Assembly (NCBI GenBank): GCA_003648985.1 | Contig: QMQQ01000011.1 | Span: forward strand, 1-16,594 | Source: Candidatus Woesearchaeota archaeon | GTDB lineage: Archaea; Nanobdellota; Nanobdellia; Woesearchaeales; B54-G15 | Direction: 5' to 3' | Length of the DNA: 16,594 nucleotides | Shown here: positions 6,202 to 13,902 of the stretch, one piece after another | Layout: each line of letters begins with the position of its first letter | Numbering within the stretch: position 1 is the stretch's first letter | Position numbers and translations under genes: made by a program | Notes under the pieces: model-generated | What the model saw: the letters and a program-made list of their open reading frames with translations, nothing else | What the model was told of the DNA's origin: nothing | Databases searched by the model: none

Positions 6202-6712
6202 TTGCAAAGCATGAAATAACAAATACAGAAAATCTAAACAAAATCATCTTTGCTCTTTCTATAAAAAATTCATAAGGAAACGTTTTGATCAGCAAACTAT
6301 CTTCGCTAAATCGCCATTGCGTTTTGAAAAACAATCTATGCATTAATTCAAAACTCTGGTCAAAACCCAACATTGCAACAAATCCAAAAAGCAGAATAAC
6401 AGCTCCAAAAATCCCGCCATAAAGAAAAAGCTGTTCTTTTCTATTTGCAATACCAACAATCAAAAAACCAAGGAAAGAAGCAAGCAAGCAAAAAAGCAAA
6501 ATCCTTCCAATAAAAACAAACCCTTTTACTTCAATAAGATGCTCAATCTCAGATTTAGAAAAGTTTAATCCATGATCATCTTTGCCAAATAAAAAATCAA
6601 TGACTTGCCTCTGCTTTTCATTTTCAACTTCGAAAAACGCACTTTTAATGCAAAGCAAGAAAACAATCAGAGAAAAAACAAAGCCAAGCAACACTATTTT
6701 TGCTTTTTCCAT
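6131..6712 (-). CDS. DUF1461 integral membrane protein
   Basis: A 193-residue protein with four or five membrane helices (about 5-25, 66-88, 95-117, 157-178). Between the last two lies the family signature FDQSFELMHRLFFKTQWRFS, followed by EDSLLIKTFPYEFF, which matches the TIGR01906/DUF1461 membrane proteins found in bacteria and archaea. No biochemical function is known for them. The start overlaps the NYN gene by 19 bases, making it the last gene of a five-gene minus-strand cluster. The 3' end overlaps the plus-strand pilin-like gene by 71 bases. Confidence 0.8.
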   Translation of the reverse strand: MEKAKIVLLGFVFSLIVFLLCIKSAFFEVENEKQRQVIDFLFGKDDHGLNFSKSEIEHLIEVKGFVFIGRILLFCLLASFLGFLIVGIANRKEQLFLYGGIFGAVILLFGFVAMLGFDQSFELMHRLFFKTQWRFSEDSLLIKTFPYEFFIERAKMILFRFSVFVISCFAISFLLRRVSAVHRKACYFLKRLS

Positions 6713-7269
6713 TTGATCAGAAATCGCTTTGGATTTTCATCTAAATCAACAAAATCATCAGCTTCAGCTATTAGCTTGCTTGATGCACTTTTTCCAAAAG
6801 CAATAACTTCAACCCTACAGCCAAGAGCATATTTCAAATGCTTAACCAAAGGCACAAAATCACCATCACCGCTAACCAAAACTATTGTATCTAACTTTGG
6901 TGCGAGCTCTATGCTATCCATTGCAATACCAATATCCCAGTCGCCCTTTTTCGCACCACCATAGAAAACCTGCAAATCCTTTGCCCTTATCTCATAGCCT
7001 ATCTTCTTCAGCGCTTCAAAAAAAGCAGCCTCTTTCAATTCCTCTGTTCTTATCACATAAGCTATTGCTCTTATCAGTTTTCTTCCTTTTACAGCCTCCT
7101 TTAAAACGGCATCGAAATTTACCTTCGCACCATAAATATACTTTGCACTATAATAAAGATTCTGAACATCAACAAAAACACCAACCCTTTGTTCCTTGTA
7201 GAGCGATGTTTCCTTGCTTTTCCTTACTTTGTTTTTGGAATGTACGCTTCGAACCCGCATTTTGTGCAA
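6694..7269 (-). CDS. NYN-domain predicted ribonuclease (LabA/DUF88-like)
   Basis: PIN-like fold predicted to act as a metal-dependent RNase in the cytoplasm. The conserved acidic sites are all present: VFVDVQNLYY (D34, N37), KKGDWDIGIAMD (D110, D112, D118) and LVSGDGDF (D135, D137). The basic N-terminal tail of about 28 residues precedes the domain and could bind nucleic acid. No ATG, GTG or TTG lies between the ATG at 7260 and the domain, so the start is 7269 or 7260. That gives an unusual overlap of about 40 bases with the upstream zinc-ribbon gene. The gene ends in TAG inside the start of the DUF1461 gene. The company of a zinc ribbon suggests a nucleic-acid or ribosome-linked role (inference). 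Confidence 0.88.
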   Translation of the reverse strand: MHKMRVRSVHSKNKVRKSKETSLYKEQRVGVFVDVQNLYYSAKYIYGAKVNFDAVLKEAVKGRKLIRAIAYVIRTEELKEAAFFEALKKIGYEIRAKDLQVFYGGAKKGDWDIGIAMDSIELAPKLDTIVLVSGDGDFVPLVKHLKYALGCRVEVIAFGKSASSKLIAEADDFVDLDENPKRFLIKWKKQK

Positions 7270-7433
7270 TAAATCCTTCCTGTTTTTGGATCGTATTCTA
7301 AGCTTAAATTAAAACATTTCGGACATCTCTTCAAGACAACAGGTATTTTCTCAACTTCTTTTTCTTTTCCATATCTCTTTTTGTATTCTTCAAGCTTCTC
7401 CTTAAATTCCTTTGTCCATTCTTCGATTTTCAT
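7224..7433 (-). CDS. Small zinc-ribbon protein
   Basis: 69 residues. A basic amphipathic helix (about 4-27) is followed by a zinc ribbon: CPKC (C37, C40) and CTKC (C56, C59), separated by the usual strand-loop-strand. Such proteins often bind RNA, DNA or ribosomal partners; no specific family is recognised. Its ATG overlaps the stop of the upstream coiled-coil gene by 4 bases (ATGA), and its 3' end overlaps the NYN gene by 46 bases, so translation of the three is probably coupled. Confidence 0.82.
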   Translation of the reverse strand: MKIEEWTKEFKEKLEEYKKRYGKEKEVEKIPVVLKRCPKCFNLSLEYDPKTGRIYCTKCGFEAYIPKTK

Positions 7434-8071
7434 TTTCCGAAAAGCCTTCCAAAAAGTCCTTTCTTCTTTATCGGTTTTGGCGGTGGCGGCAACAACGGCA
7501 ATGCTCCAAATTCCTTTTCACGTTTCATTTCAATTGGCGGAGCTGATGGCAAAAACAACAACCTGTGTCTTACTAAAGGTTTTATCTTTTCTTCAACAGG
7601 CTTTTCTTTTTCAGCTTTTTTAACAAATTCTGGTTTCCCAAGTTCTTCTCTTGCTACAAGTTCTTTTTCAGCCCTCTCAATCCTTTTCTTAAAAAGCAAT
7701 TCTTTCAGTCTTGAAATCTTTTTACCTATCGCCTCAATCAAACCTTTATGTTCACCTTTCTTTTTCAATTCCTCATAATACTTTTCTATATTTTTTAACC
7801 GCTCTTCAATCTCAGTCAGTTCATCATGACTTTCATAAACCTCCTTTTCAATCCTTTTTTCACCAGCCAAAAGCTCATTTTCTCTAGCTAATATTTCTCC
7901 TGTTTTCTTTTCCTCAAAAGATGAAAGCGCCTCTATCCTTTCTTTCAATTCAGAAAGCGCCTTTCCAAGTTCAGAAAAATCTTTTTTCTCCACCTTCACT
8001 TGCTCTGCTTCCCCTTTAACTTTAGTTTCTTTCAACAGAATCCATTTAGCAAGTGCTTTATCATCAATCAT
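7430..8071 (-). CDS. Coiled-coil protein with proline-rich linker and amphipathic C-terminus
   Basis: 213 residues, not a family I recognise. A charged segment is followed by a long coiled coil (about 30-150; Glu/Lys/Leu heptads with little Pro or Gly), then a basic/hydrophobic patch, then a proline-rich stretch (LPLLPPPPKP, about 193-202). The final residues KKKGLFGRLFGK form a short basic, aromatic amphipathic tail of the type that binds membranes. Overlaps of 4 bases link it to the genes on both sides. It could be a cytoplasmic scaffold or membrane-tethered organiser, but that is inference from composition. Confidence 0.75.
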   Translation of the reverse strand: MIDDKALAKWILLKETKVKGEAEQVKVEKKDFSELGKALSELKERIEALSSFEEKKTGEILARENELLAGEKRIEKEVYESHDELTEIEERLKNIEKYYEELKKKGEHKGLIEAIGKKISRLKELLFKKRIERAEKELVAREELGKPEFVKKAEKEKPVEEKIKPLVRHRLLFLPSAPPIEMKREKEFGALPLLPPPPKPIKKKGLFGRLFGK

Positions 8072-8469
8072 TTTCTAAAAGCTTCTTCTATTCGTTCAAG
8101 ATGGCTTTTCTTTTTTCCTTGCTCTGGCTCGAATGGCGGAGGAATCCTAACCGGAAGTTTTCTTTCAGAAGAAGGAACAGAGGAAATCACTTCTCTTGTT
8201 AACTTTCCTGTTCTTTTCTTTTCGAGCATATCAGCAAGAACAAGAATTCCTTTTGCTATTTTCTTGTTTTGATCAATAATTTGATCAAGCTTTCTTTTCA
8301 ATTCATCAAAGTCTGGCATCATACCAGCACCTTTTTCAAGCTCAGCCTTTGCTTCAGAAAACAACTTCTTCAGTTCATTAACGGCAGAAACAAGCTCAGG
8401 TTTAATACTTTCAACATTGCTTGCTGAAAGCCTGCTTACAAGCCAATCAATCCTTTCAACAAGCTCCAA
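8068..8469 (-). CDS. Helical protein of unknown function, first gene after lonB
   Basis: 133 residues, mostly helical and charged, with a likely coiled coil at about 1-85 and a proline-rich patch (PVRIPPPFEPEQ) before a basic helical tail. The layout (helices, Pro-rich linker, basic tail) mirrors the next gene, so the two may work together. The start is TTG at 8467-8469: a GGTGAT ribosome binding site at 8476-8481 lies 6 bases upstream and no in-frame ATG fits. It overlaps the following gene by 4 bases. No family recognised. Confidence 0.7.
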   Translation of the reverse strand: MELVERIDWLVSRLSASNVESIKPELVSAVNELKKLFSEAKAELEKGAGMMPDFDELKRKLDQIIDQNKKIAKGILVLADMLEKKRTGKLTREVISSVPSSERKLPVRIPPPFEPEQGKKKSHLERIEEAFRK

Positions 8470-8498
8470 CTTAAAATCACCAAAACGAAATAATCATT

Positions 8499-8510
8499 AT
8501 TTTTATAAAA
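8499..8510 (-). promoter_or_regulatory. Possible TATA box between lonB and the coiled-coil cluster
   Basis: Minus-strand TTTTATAAAAAT. It lies about 25 bases before the ribosome binding site of the TTG-started gene, so a start here would barely leave that site in the leader. Readthrough from lonB is the alternative. Confidence 0.35.
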
Positions 8511-8518
8511 ACGTTTCC

Positions 8519-10390
8519 CTAACTTTCCTCGCTTTTTTTGAAAAGATTCAGTAACTTTTCTTTTCCCTTCCAGTCAAGCGCATGCTCAAGTACTTCTTCT
8601 ATTCTTGTTACAGGAATTATCCTAATTTTCTTCAATCTCTCTTTCTTCAAAACAATATCTTTGCTGTTAGCTTTTGGAATAATAATCTCTTTCAAACCAG
8701 CATCGATAGCAGCCTCGACTTTAGCAGTAACTCCACCGATTGGCAGCACGTTTCCGTTCACGCTTAGACTTCCAGTTAGGGCAATAGCTTGCTTAACAGG
8801 AATCTGTTTCAATGCAGAAACTATGGCAGTCGCAACAGCAATACTTGCGCTATCACCTTCAACTCCTTCATATGTTTGCAAGAATTGAACATGAATATCA
8901 TAATTTTTCTTTAAATCTTCACCAAAATAATGCTTAACAATAGCACTCACATTCTTTATTGCTTCTTTTGCAATATCACCAAGCTTTCCTGTCGCAACAA
9001 TTTCCTTTTCTTTTCCACCAGGAACAACGCTTGCTTCAATCGGCAGTATTATTCCACTATAGGCCCCCTCTGTTCCAATAACAGCCAAACCATTTACCCT
9101 GCCTATCTTTGTTCCATTAGTCAATATAACTTCATATTCCTTTTTCCTTTCAATAAACTTATCAGCTATCTGCTGCTCAAGTGTTCTTGCAATCTTTTTT
9201 GCTTCAATCACGTGCCTTGCTTCAACAATCTTTTTGCCTTCTTCAAGCGCAATGTCTCCTGCTGCTCTAATTAAACCACCAAGCTCTCTCAATCTTAAAG
9301 TTAAATGGCCTTTTCTATTAGCCCTTTTTCTCGCTTCCTCAATTATTGCAAGAACAGCATCTCTGCTGAAATGGGGAATTCTTCCATCCTTCACAACTTC
9401 TTGAGCAACAAACCTTGCAAGCTTTGCTCTGTTTTTAGCATTATCAGGCATTGTGTCGTTCATATAAACTTCATATCCATAGCCTCTTATTCTGCTCCTT
9501 AAAGCAGGATGCATTTGCTTTATTGTTTCAAAATTTCCTGCTGCAACCAAAATGAATTTACACGGCACTGGTTCTGTCCTTACCATTGCTCCAGCACTTC
9601 TTTCGCTTTGCCCTGTTATTGTATACTTTCCTTCTTGCAAAGCAGTAAGCAACTCCTGCTGAGTATGCGGTTGCAATGTTGCTATTTCATCTATAAACAA
9701 AACACCAAGATGCGCCTTGTGAATCATTCCTGCAACAACCCTCTGATGCGCAGGTGTCCCTAGTCCGCCGCTTTGATATGGATCGTGCAAAACATCTCCA
9801 AGTAAAGCGCCGGCATGCGCTCCAGTAGCATCATAAAAAGGTGCTTTCTCTTGCTTATAATTATCAACAACTAGTTTAGGAACATTCTCATAGCTCGTTC
9901 TTCTAATATTCAGATTCATAAACAAAACTAATGCAGCGAGAAATATCATCCCGCCAAGGAAAAAAGCAGCAAACATTATATTCGACTTATAGTAATTTCT
10001 AATCCACCAAGGAACAAGCAATGTAAAAAAAGCAACAGCAAAGAAAACAAAAGTTTTTGTTCTATTCAAACCCATTGCATGAAGCCTGGCATTCATTACA
10101 ATCTTTCTTCCTTCGCCAGCTGGAACAGTTTTGATGATTGGTTGGTTTTCATCATTTGGATTTGGCAGCGAAAGAACATCAACTAACTTTTCTTTCGGTA
10201 ACAATTCAGCTAGAGCTAAACCAAGCATACTCTTTCCTGTTCCAGGTTCACCAATAAGCAGAACATGCCTTCTTTGCTGCGCTGCTTTCCTTATCACTTC
10301 AATCGCTTCATCCTGTCCAATAACCTGATCTATCAACTGCTTTGGAACCGGTATCTCTGCTGTTGTTTTAAATTTCAATTCTTTAGACAT
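8519..10390 (-). CDS. lonB: Archaeal membrane-anchored Lon protease (LonB type)
   Basis: ATP-dependent protease that degrades damaged and regulatory proteins at the cytoplasmic face of the membrane. The 623 residues show the order typical of archaeal Lon: Walker A GEPGTGKS (47-54), two membrane helices inserted in the AAA+ domain (about 113-130 and 139-160), Walker B LFIDE (231-235), the second half of the AAA+ domain with an arginine-rich segment (PALRSRIRGYG), and a C-terminal protease domain with the Ser-Lys dyad S514 (EGDSAS) and K557 (GGVTAKVEAA). Length and domains are complete. A TATA box about 30 bases upstream of the ATG predicts a very short leader. It ends in TAG, 50 bases before the TTG of the next gene on the same strand. 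Confidence 0.97.
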   Translation of the reverse strand: MSKELKFKTTAEIPVPKQLIDQVIGQDEAIEVIRKAAQQRRHVLLIGEPGTGKSMLGLALAELLPKEKLVDVLSLPNPNDENQPIIKTVPAGEGRKIVMNARLHAMGLNRTKTFVFFAVAFFTLLVPWWIRNYYKSNIMFAAFFLGGMIFLAALVLFMNLNIRRTSYENVPKLVVDNYKQEKAPFYDATGAHAGALLGDVLHDPYQSGGLGTPAHQRVVAGMIHKAHLGVLFIDEIATLQPHTQQELLTALQEGKYTITGQSERSAGAMVRTEPVPCKFILVAAGNFETIKQMHPALRSRIRGYGYEVYMNDTMPDNAKNRAKLARFVAQEVVKDGRIPHFSRDAVLAIIEEARKRANRKGHLTLRLRELGGLIRAAGDIALEEGKKIVEARHVIEAKKIARTLEQQIADKFIERKKEYEVILTNGTKIGRVNGLAVIGTEGAYSGIILPIEASVVPGGKEKEIVATGKLGDIAKEAIKNVSAIVKHYFGEDLKKNYDIHVQFLQTYEGVEGDSASIAVATAIVSALKQIPVKQAIALTGSLSVNGNVLPIGGVTAKVEAAIDAGLKEIIIPKANSKDIVLKKERLKKIRIIPVTRIEEVLEHALDWKGKEKLLNLFKKSEES

Positions 10391-10413
10391 TCTAAATATA
10401 TTCTTCGAAATAT

Positions 10414-10425
10414 CTATTTAAAAAG
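10414..10425 (-). promoter_or_regulatory. TATA box of lonB
   Basis: Minus-strand CTTTTTAAATAG, centred about 30 bases before the ATG; the transcript would start a few bases before the coding region. Confidence 0.5.
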
Positions 10426-10477
10426 TTATTTGTTTTTCTTAATTAAAAAAGACACCATCCAGTAAAAAATCAGCAAG

Positions 10478-10537
10478 ATTATACCTGTCAAGTATAATAC
10501 CCCCTAGGTATTATTAAATCTTTTAGGTATTATTAAA
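10478..10537. repeat. Cluster of direct and inverted GGTATTAT repeats between the MFS gene and lonB
   Basis: TAGGTATTATTAAA occurs twice (10505-10518 and 10524-10537). Inverted relatives lie at 10494-10501 (ATAATACC) and 10478-10485 (ATTATACC). The pair 10494-10501/10507-10514 is a perfect 8-bp stem with a 5-base loop. The block begins inside the last codons of the MFS gene and lies just upstream of the lonB promoter. It could be a terminator for the MFS operon or a multi-site operator for lonB; the sequence does not decide. Confidence 0.5.
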
Positions 10538-11689
10538 ATTTTTAGATCGTACCAGAACAAAAAACAAGAGTGTGCCGAGCAACGAAACAAACATTCCATA
10601 GTAAAAAGCAACCCTTGCAGAAAACGCATCCCACAAAAATCCAGCTATGAGCGAAGCAGGTAAACTGCACAATCCAAAGACGGTTTGAAAAATACCAATC
10701 GCACTAGCTCTTAATGTTTTTCTCGAAAGATCAGCAACAAAAGGTGATTGTAATGTTGTTATAATACCATAATGCACGCCATATAAAGCAAAAAGAACAA
10801 ACGCACTAAATAGATTTAACCTAGCATGAATGAATAAGAAACAAACCAAACTAAACAGCAGGTACCCTGTCAAAAGAACAACTTTTCTTCCAATCCTGTC
10901 AGAAATTCTTCCAGCAGGATACGCAGCTAATGAAGCAAATCCGCTCATCGTTATAAAAAGCAGGGGCACGAATCCAATCTTAACCTTTTGCGTTACAAAA
11001 ACAACAAAGAACGAAAGTGAAAACCATCCCAAGGCAAAAATAGCAGAACTGAATATTAACAGTTTCAAGCGCCCATCCAATTCTTTAAACCTAAATTTAA
11101 ATCCAATCTTCTTAGTCTGTCTTTTTTCGCGTATCAGAGAAAAAATCAAAAAAGCACTAACAAAACTTGGAATAGCTGCAATAAGAAAAAGTTTTCTAAA
11201 ACCAAGGAATGGAAAAATCAAAAAAGCAATCAATGGCCCAAGCGTTGCACCAAGATTATCAGCAGCAGTTAAAAATCCAAAGCCCCTACCTCTTTTACGC
11301 TTATCAACAATCTCGCTTAACAAAGCATCTCTCGGCGGATCCCTTATTTTCCCTAACCTGTCCAATATTTTGAAAGGAAGGAGCAAACCAGCAAATCTCG
11401 ACATTGCATAACCGATTCTTGCAAAGGCAGCAAACAAATATCCGAGCCAAATAAACGGCTTTCTTTGCCTGAGCTTATCAGACAAGTATCCTCCTGGAAA
11501 GCGAATAGCATAAGCTATTGCCTCGCCCAATCCATCGAGCAATCCAAGAAAACTCATAGGCGCATTTAGTATGCTTGTAACAAAAATTGGCCAGAAAGGC
11601 CTAAGCATATCAGAACCAACATCATTCAGGAAAGAAGCACTGGAAAATGTCAACAATTCTTTAATTCCATTTCTCTTTTTTCTAGACAT
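10523..11689 (-). CDS. Major facilitator superfamily transporter
   Basis: 388 residues with about 12 membrane helices in two halves, a secondary transporter in the cell membrane. Each half has the MFS loop 2-3 motif: GGYLSDKLRQRKP (about 66-78) and AGRISDRIGRKVVLLTGY in the second half. The segment DRLGKIRDPPRDALLSE in the first half is characteristic of a prokaryotic MFS branch often annotated as drug or metabolite exporters; the substrate cannot be read. It begins one base after the TAG stop of the CBS-pair gene, so the two form an operon, and the CBS protein may sense nucleotides and influence transport (inference). The last codons carry one copy of the GGTATTATT repeat. Confidence 0.9.
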   Translation of the reverse strand: MSRKKRNGIKELLTFSSASFLNDVGSDMLRPFWPIFVTSILNAPMSFLGLLDGLGEAIAYAIRFPGGYLSDKLRQRKPFIWLGYLFAAFARIGYAMSRFAGLLLPFKILDRLGKIRDPPRDALLSEIVDKRKRGRGFGFLTAADNLGATLGPLIAFLIFPFLGFRKLFLIAAIPSFVSAFLIFSLIREKRQTKKIGFKFRFKELDGRLKLLIFSSAIFALGWFSLSFFVVFVTQKVKIGFVPLLFITMSGFASLAAYPAGRISDRIGRKVVLLTGYLLFSLVCFLFIHARLNLFSAFVLFALYGVHYGIITTLQSPFVADLSRKTLRASAIGIFQTVFGLCSLPASLIAGFLWDAFSARVAFYYGMFVSLLGTLLFFVLVRSKNFNNT

Positions 11690-11690
11690 C

Positions 11691-12083
11691 CTAAAACAAA
11701 GATAGCTCTCCTAAACTTTTAGCATTCGCAATGACATCGCTTGCAGTAATTATTCCAACTAAAAGTCCATCTTTAACAACAGGAAGCCTTTTAACTTTAT
11801 GTCTAGTCATCAATGCCGCTGCATCTTCGAGCAATGCATCAGGCGTTATGGTTATAACATTTTTTGACATTATATCCTTTACTTTCAATTTCTTGCTCTC
11901 TCCTTTTCCAAATCTAGCAAAGCATTCGAGAAAATCCCTTTCTGTTACTATTCCAACAACCTTTTCTTTGCCTACAACAACAAGGCTTCCAATCTGTTTT
12001 TTAGCCATCAAATCAGCTGCTGCTTTGACATCAGCATTTTCATCTATTATTTCGACCTTATGCATTACATCTTCAACATGCAT
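11691..12083 (-). CDS. CBS-pair protein
   Basis: 130 residues made almost entirely of two CBS domains (about 1-58 and 66-127), which bind adenosine nucleotides between them and act as energy or ligand sensors. Typical strands and turns are present: VKAAADLMAKKQIGSLVVV, then VGIVTERDFLE, repeated as LLEDAAALMTRHKVKRLPVV, then VGIITASDVIA. The start is the ATG at 12081-12083. It has no ribosome binding site, but a TATA box about 25 bases before it predicts a leaderless transcript. The TAG stop is separated from the MFS start by one base. Stand-alone CBS pairs are common in archaea; the ligand is unknown. Confidence 0.93.
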   Translation of the reverse strand: MHVEDVMHKVEIIDENADVKAAADLMAKKQIGSLVVVGKEKVVGIVTERDFLECFARFGKGESKKLKVKDIMSKNVITITPDALLEDAAALMTRHKVKRLPVVKDGLLVGIITASDVIANAKSLGELSLF

Positions 12084-12103
12084 GTATTAGCGAAAAACAA
12101 AAG

Positions 12104-12114
12104 AATATAAAATC
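12104..12114 (-). promoter_or_regulatory. TATA box of the CBS-MFS operon
   Basis: Minus-strand GATTTTATATT centred about 26 bases before the ATG, consistent with leaderless initiation. Confidence 0.5.
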
Positions 12115-12127
12115 CTTTCTAAATAAA

Positions 12128-12137
12128 TTTAAAAATA
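12128..12137 (+). promoter_or_regulatory. TATA box of the OB-fold/TctA operon
   Basis: TTTAAAAATA about 25 bases before a predicted start near 12158, a few bases before the ATG at 12162. It is divergent from the CBS promoter. Confidence 0.45.
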
Positions 12138-12161
12138 AGTTAAAAAAACAAAAAAACAGAA

Positions 12162-12518
12162 ATGCAAGAAAAAACATTGGTTTCATTTTCTGTTATTGTG
12201 ATTATTTTTGGCTTATTGCTTTTTTACTTCCTTACACGATCTTTAGAACTAAATAAAATTAGCATTTACAAACTTGAGGAAAAACCAACAAAAATGCTTG
12301 GAAAATCAGTATCAATAGAGGGAGTTATTAGCAAGATAGAACAAAAAGAAAGAATAGCAATAATCACTCTGCTTGAACCAAAAGAAACAGAAGTTGTGGT
12401 TTTCAAAAACAAGCCGAATCTTGACATAAAAGAAGGCGACTATATCTCAGTAAATGGAAAAATTGAATCATTCCAAAACAAAACCCAAATCATAGCTTAC
12501 AGCATAATTCGAAAATAA
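12162..12518 (+). CDS. Membrane-anchored OB-fold protein
   Basis: 118 residues. One membrane helix (about 8-26, SFSVIVIIFGLLLFYFLTR) is followed by a small beta barrel of the OB-fold type: VSIEGVISKIEQKERIAIIT, then EVVVFKNK, then KEGDYISVNGKIESFQNKTQ. That pattern (V.IEG.I......I..L.......V.VF......I..GD.I.V.GKI....) is shared with the OB-fold (tRNA_anti-like) proteins often found anchored in archaeal membranes. Whether it binds nucleic acid, a ligand or protein is unknown. A short gap of 10 bases and the same strand join it to the TctA-family gene. Confidence 0.75.
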   Translation: MQEKTLVSFSVIVIIFGLLLFYFLTRSLELNKISIYKLEEKPTKMLGKSVSIEGVISKIEQKERIAIITLLEPKETEVVVFKNKPNLDIKEGDYISVNGKIESFQNKTQIIAYSIIRK

Positions 12519-12528
12519 TCTAAAAATA

Positions 12529-13725
12529 ATGATAGGTTTCATTCCAGCTATTTTATCCATTTTACTTGGAATATTGGTTGGAACATTTACAGGACTCATT
12601 CCAGGATTGCACATTAATCTCATTTCAATCTTTGCTATAACATACTTTACTTCTATAAATCCGATTTATCTTGCAATATTCATCTTTGCAATGTCAATAA
12701 CGCATACATTCCTTAATGCAATACCTTCTATCCTTTTAGGAGCACCAGAATCAGACATGGCTTTAGCAACTTTGCCAGGACATAGGCTTTTGCTCAAAGG
12801 CTATGGTTATGATGCAATCAGATATACAATTTTGGGTTCTTTTCTTGGACTGCTTTTAACTATTGGAGTAATGCCACTTCTCTTAATAGCTATTAAACAC
12901 ATCTATAGCTTTGCCTTACCATTCATCGGTTTTATCCTTATTTTTATTTCAGTTTTTATCATTCTGAAAAGCCAAAGACGATTAAAAGCGATTTTCATAT
13001 TCATAGCGTCTGGTTTGCTTGGTTTTATTACATTAAGCACACCGAAAATAAACCAGCCTCTTTTTCCAATGCTATCCGGCCTTTTTGGATGCAGCCTTTT
13101 GACATTTAGTCTTTTCAAAAAGACAAGAATTCCACCGCAGAAAAAGGAATATATTCCTATCAAACGCGTTGAATTAGTAAAAGCACTGTTCGGAGCATTT
13201 AGCAGCAGCACAATGATAACAGTATTTCCTGCGATCAGTCCTGCAATAGCTGCTGTGATTTCTACGCAGCTTATCAGAAAAATCAGTCAGAGGGCATATT
13301 TATTGATGCTTGGTGGAATCAATACAATAGCAATGTTTTCAAGTGTCCTGTTCCTTTATTGTTTAGGAAAAGCAAGAAATGGCGCTATTCTTGCATTATC
13401 AAAGATTGTATTTTTGGATTCAAGATTCCTGGCTATTTTAACCATAACAGCACTTATCGTATCAGGATTTGCAGTTTTAATAGCTATCTTTTCAACAAAC
13501 ATCGCAATAAAAGCCATTAACAAGCTAAACTATTCAATTTTAAATCTTTCTTTGCTTATTTTCCTTTTCATCGCTTCTTTTTGTATTTCAGGCCCCCTTG
13601 GAGTTCTTCTATTAGTTATTTCAACTTCAATAGGCTTATTAGCAAATATTTGGCAGATTCAAAGAACAACAGCAATGGGATGCCTTTTATTACCAACAAT
13701 AGCATGGTATTTTTCCTTTTTCTAA
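12529..13725 (+). CDS. TctA-family (COG1784-like) polytopic membrane protein
   Basis: 398 residues with about ten membrane helices. The N-terminal motif GTFTGLIPGLHINL (residues 18-31), then THTFLNAIPSILLGAPESDMALATLPGH, is the mark of the tripartite tricarboxylate transporter large-subunit superfamily in its archaeal branch. A second inverted half has the related AFSSSTMITVFPAISPAIAA. No periplasmic binding protein or small TctB-like subunit is nearby, so tricarboxylate transport should not be assumed; the archaeal branch has no assigned substrate. It follows the OB-fold gene by 10 bases and ends in TAA before a pyrimidine-rich stretch. Confidence 0.85.
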   Translation: MIGFIPAILSILLGILVGTFTGLIPGLHINLISIFAITYFTSINPIYLAIFIFAMSITHTFLNAIPSILLGAPESDMALATLPGHRLLLKGYGYDAIRYTILGSFLGLLLTIGVMPLLLIAIKHIYSFALPFIGFILIFISVFIILKSQRRLKAIFIFIASGLLGFITLSTPKINQPLFPMLSGLFGCSLLTFSLFKKTRIPPQKKEYIPIKRVELVKALFGAFSSSTMITVFPAISPAIAAVISTQLIRKISQRAYLLMLGGINTIAMFSSVLFLYCLGKARNGAILALSKIVFLDSRFLAILTITALIVSGFAVLIAIFSTNIAIKAINKLNYSILNLSLLIFLFIASFCISGPLGVLLLVISTSIGLLANIWQIQRTTAMGCLLLPTIAWYFSFF

Positions 13726-13821
13726 CAGCGACTTCTTTCTAATCTTCATAAAATATATTTCTTTATACAGAAATAGATATAAACAACCTGTGTTTTCTTA
13801 ACATACTTTCCAACCATATCC

Positions 13822-13841
13822 AAACACAATATATTGTGTTT
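13822..13841. promoter_or_regulatory. NrdR box 1: perfect palindrome in the nrd operon promoter
   Basis: The core ACACAATATATTGTGT (13824-13839) fits the published bacterial NrdR box ACACWATATATWGTGT at every position and extends to a 20-bp perfect palindrome. It contains AATATATT, which could itself serve as a TATA box. It lies 63 bases before the ATG of a gene whose N-terminus is an NrdR domain. Confidence 0.8.
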
Positions 13842-13855
13842 TACTAACTATTCCA

Positions 13856-13871
13856 ATACTATATGTTGTGT
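13856..13871. promoter_or_regulatory. NrdR box 2
   Basis: ATACTATATGTTGTGT matches 14 of 16 consensus positions. It begins exactly 32 bases after box 1 (three helical turns), the tandem spacing known for bacterial NrdR sites. It is followed by a GAGGTG ribosome binding site (13891-13896) 6 bases before the ATG at 13903. Confidence 0.7.
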
Positions 13872-13902
13872 TCATTCAAAAGTAAAAAAAGAGGTGTAGC
13901 AA

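Noticed and set aside
10830..11411. Long plus-strand frame of 193 codons
   Set aside because: Antisense to the MFS transporter, with no recognisable motif or ribosome binding site.
13778..13793. Third NrdR box ending in CTGTGT upstream of box 1
   Set aside because: Only the GTGT end fits, the left half does not match, and the spacing of 46 bp is out of phase with the other two.
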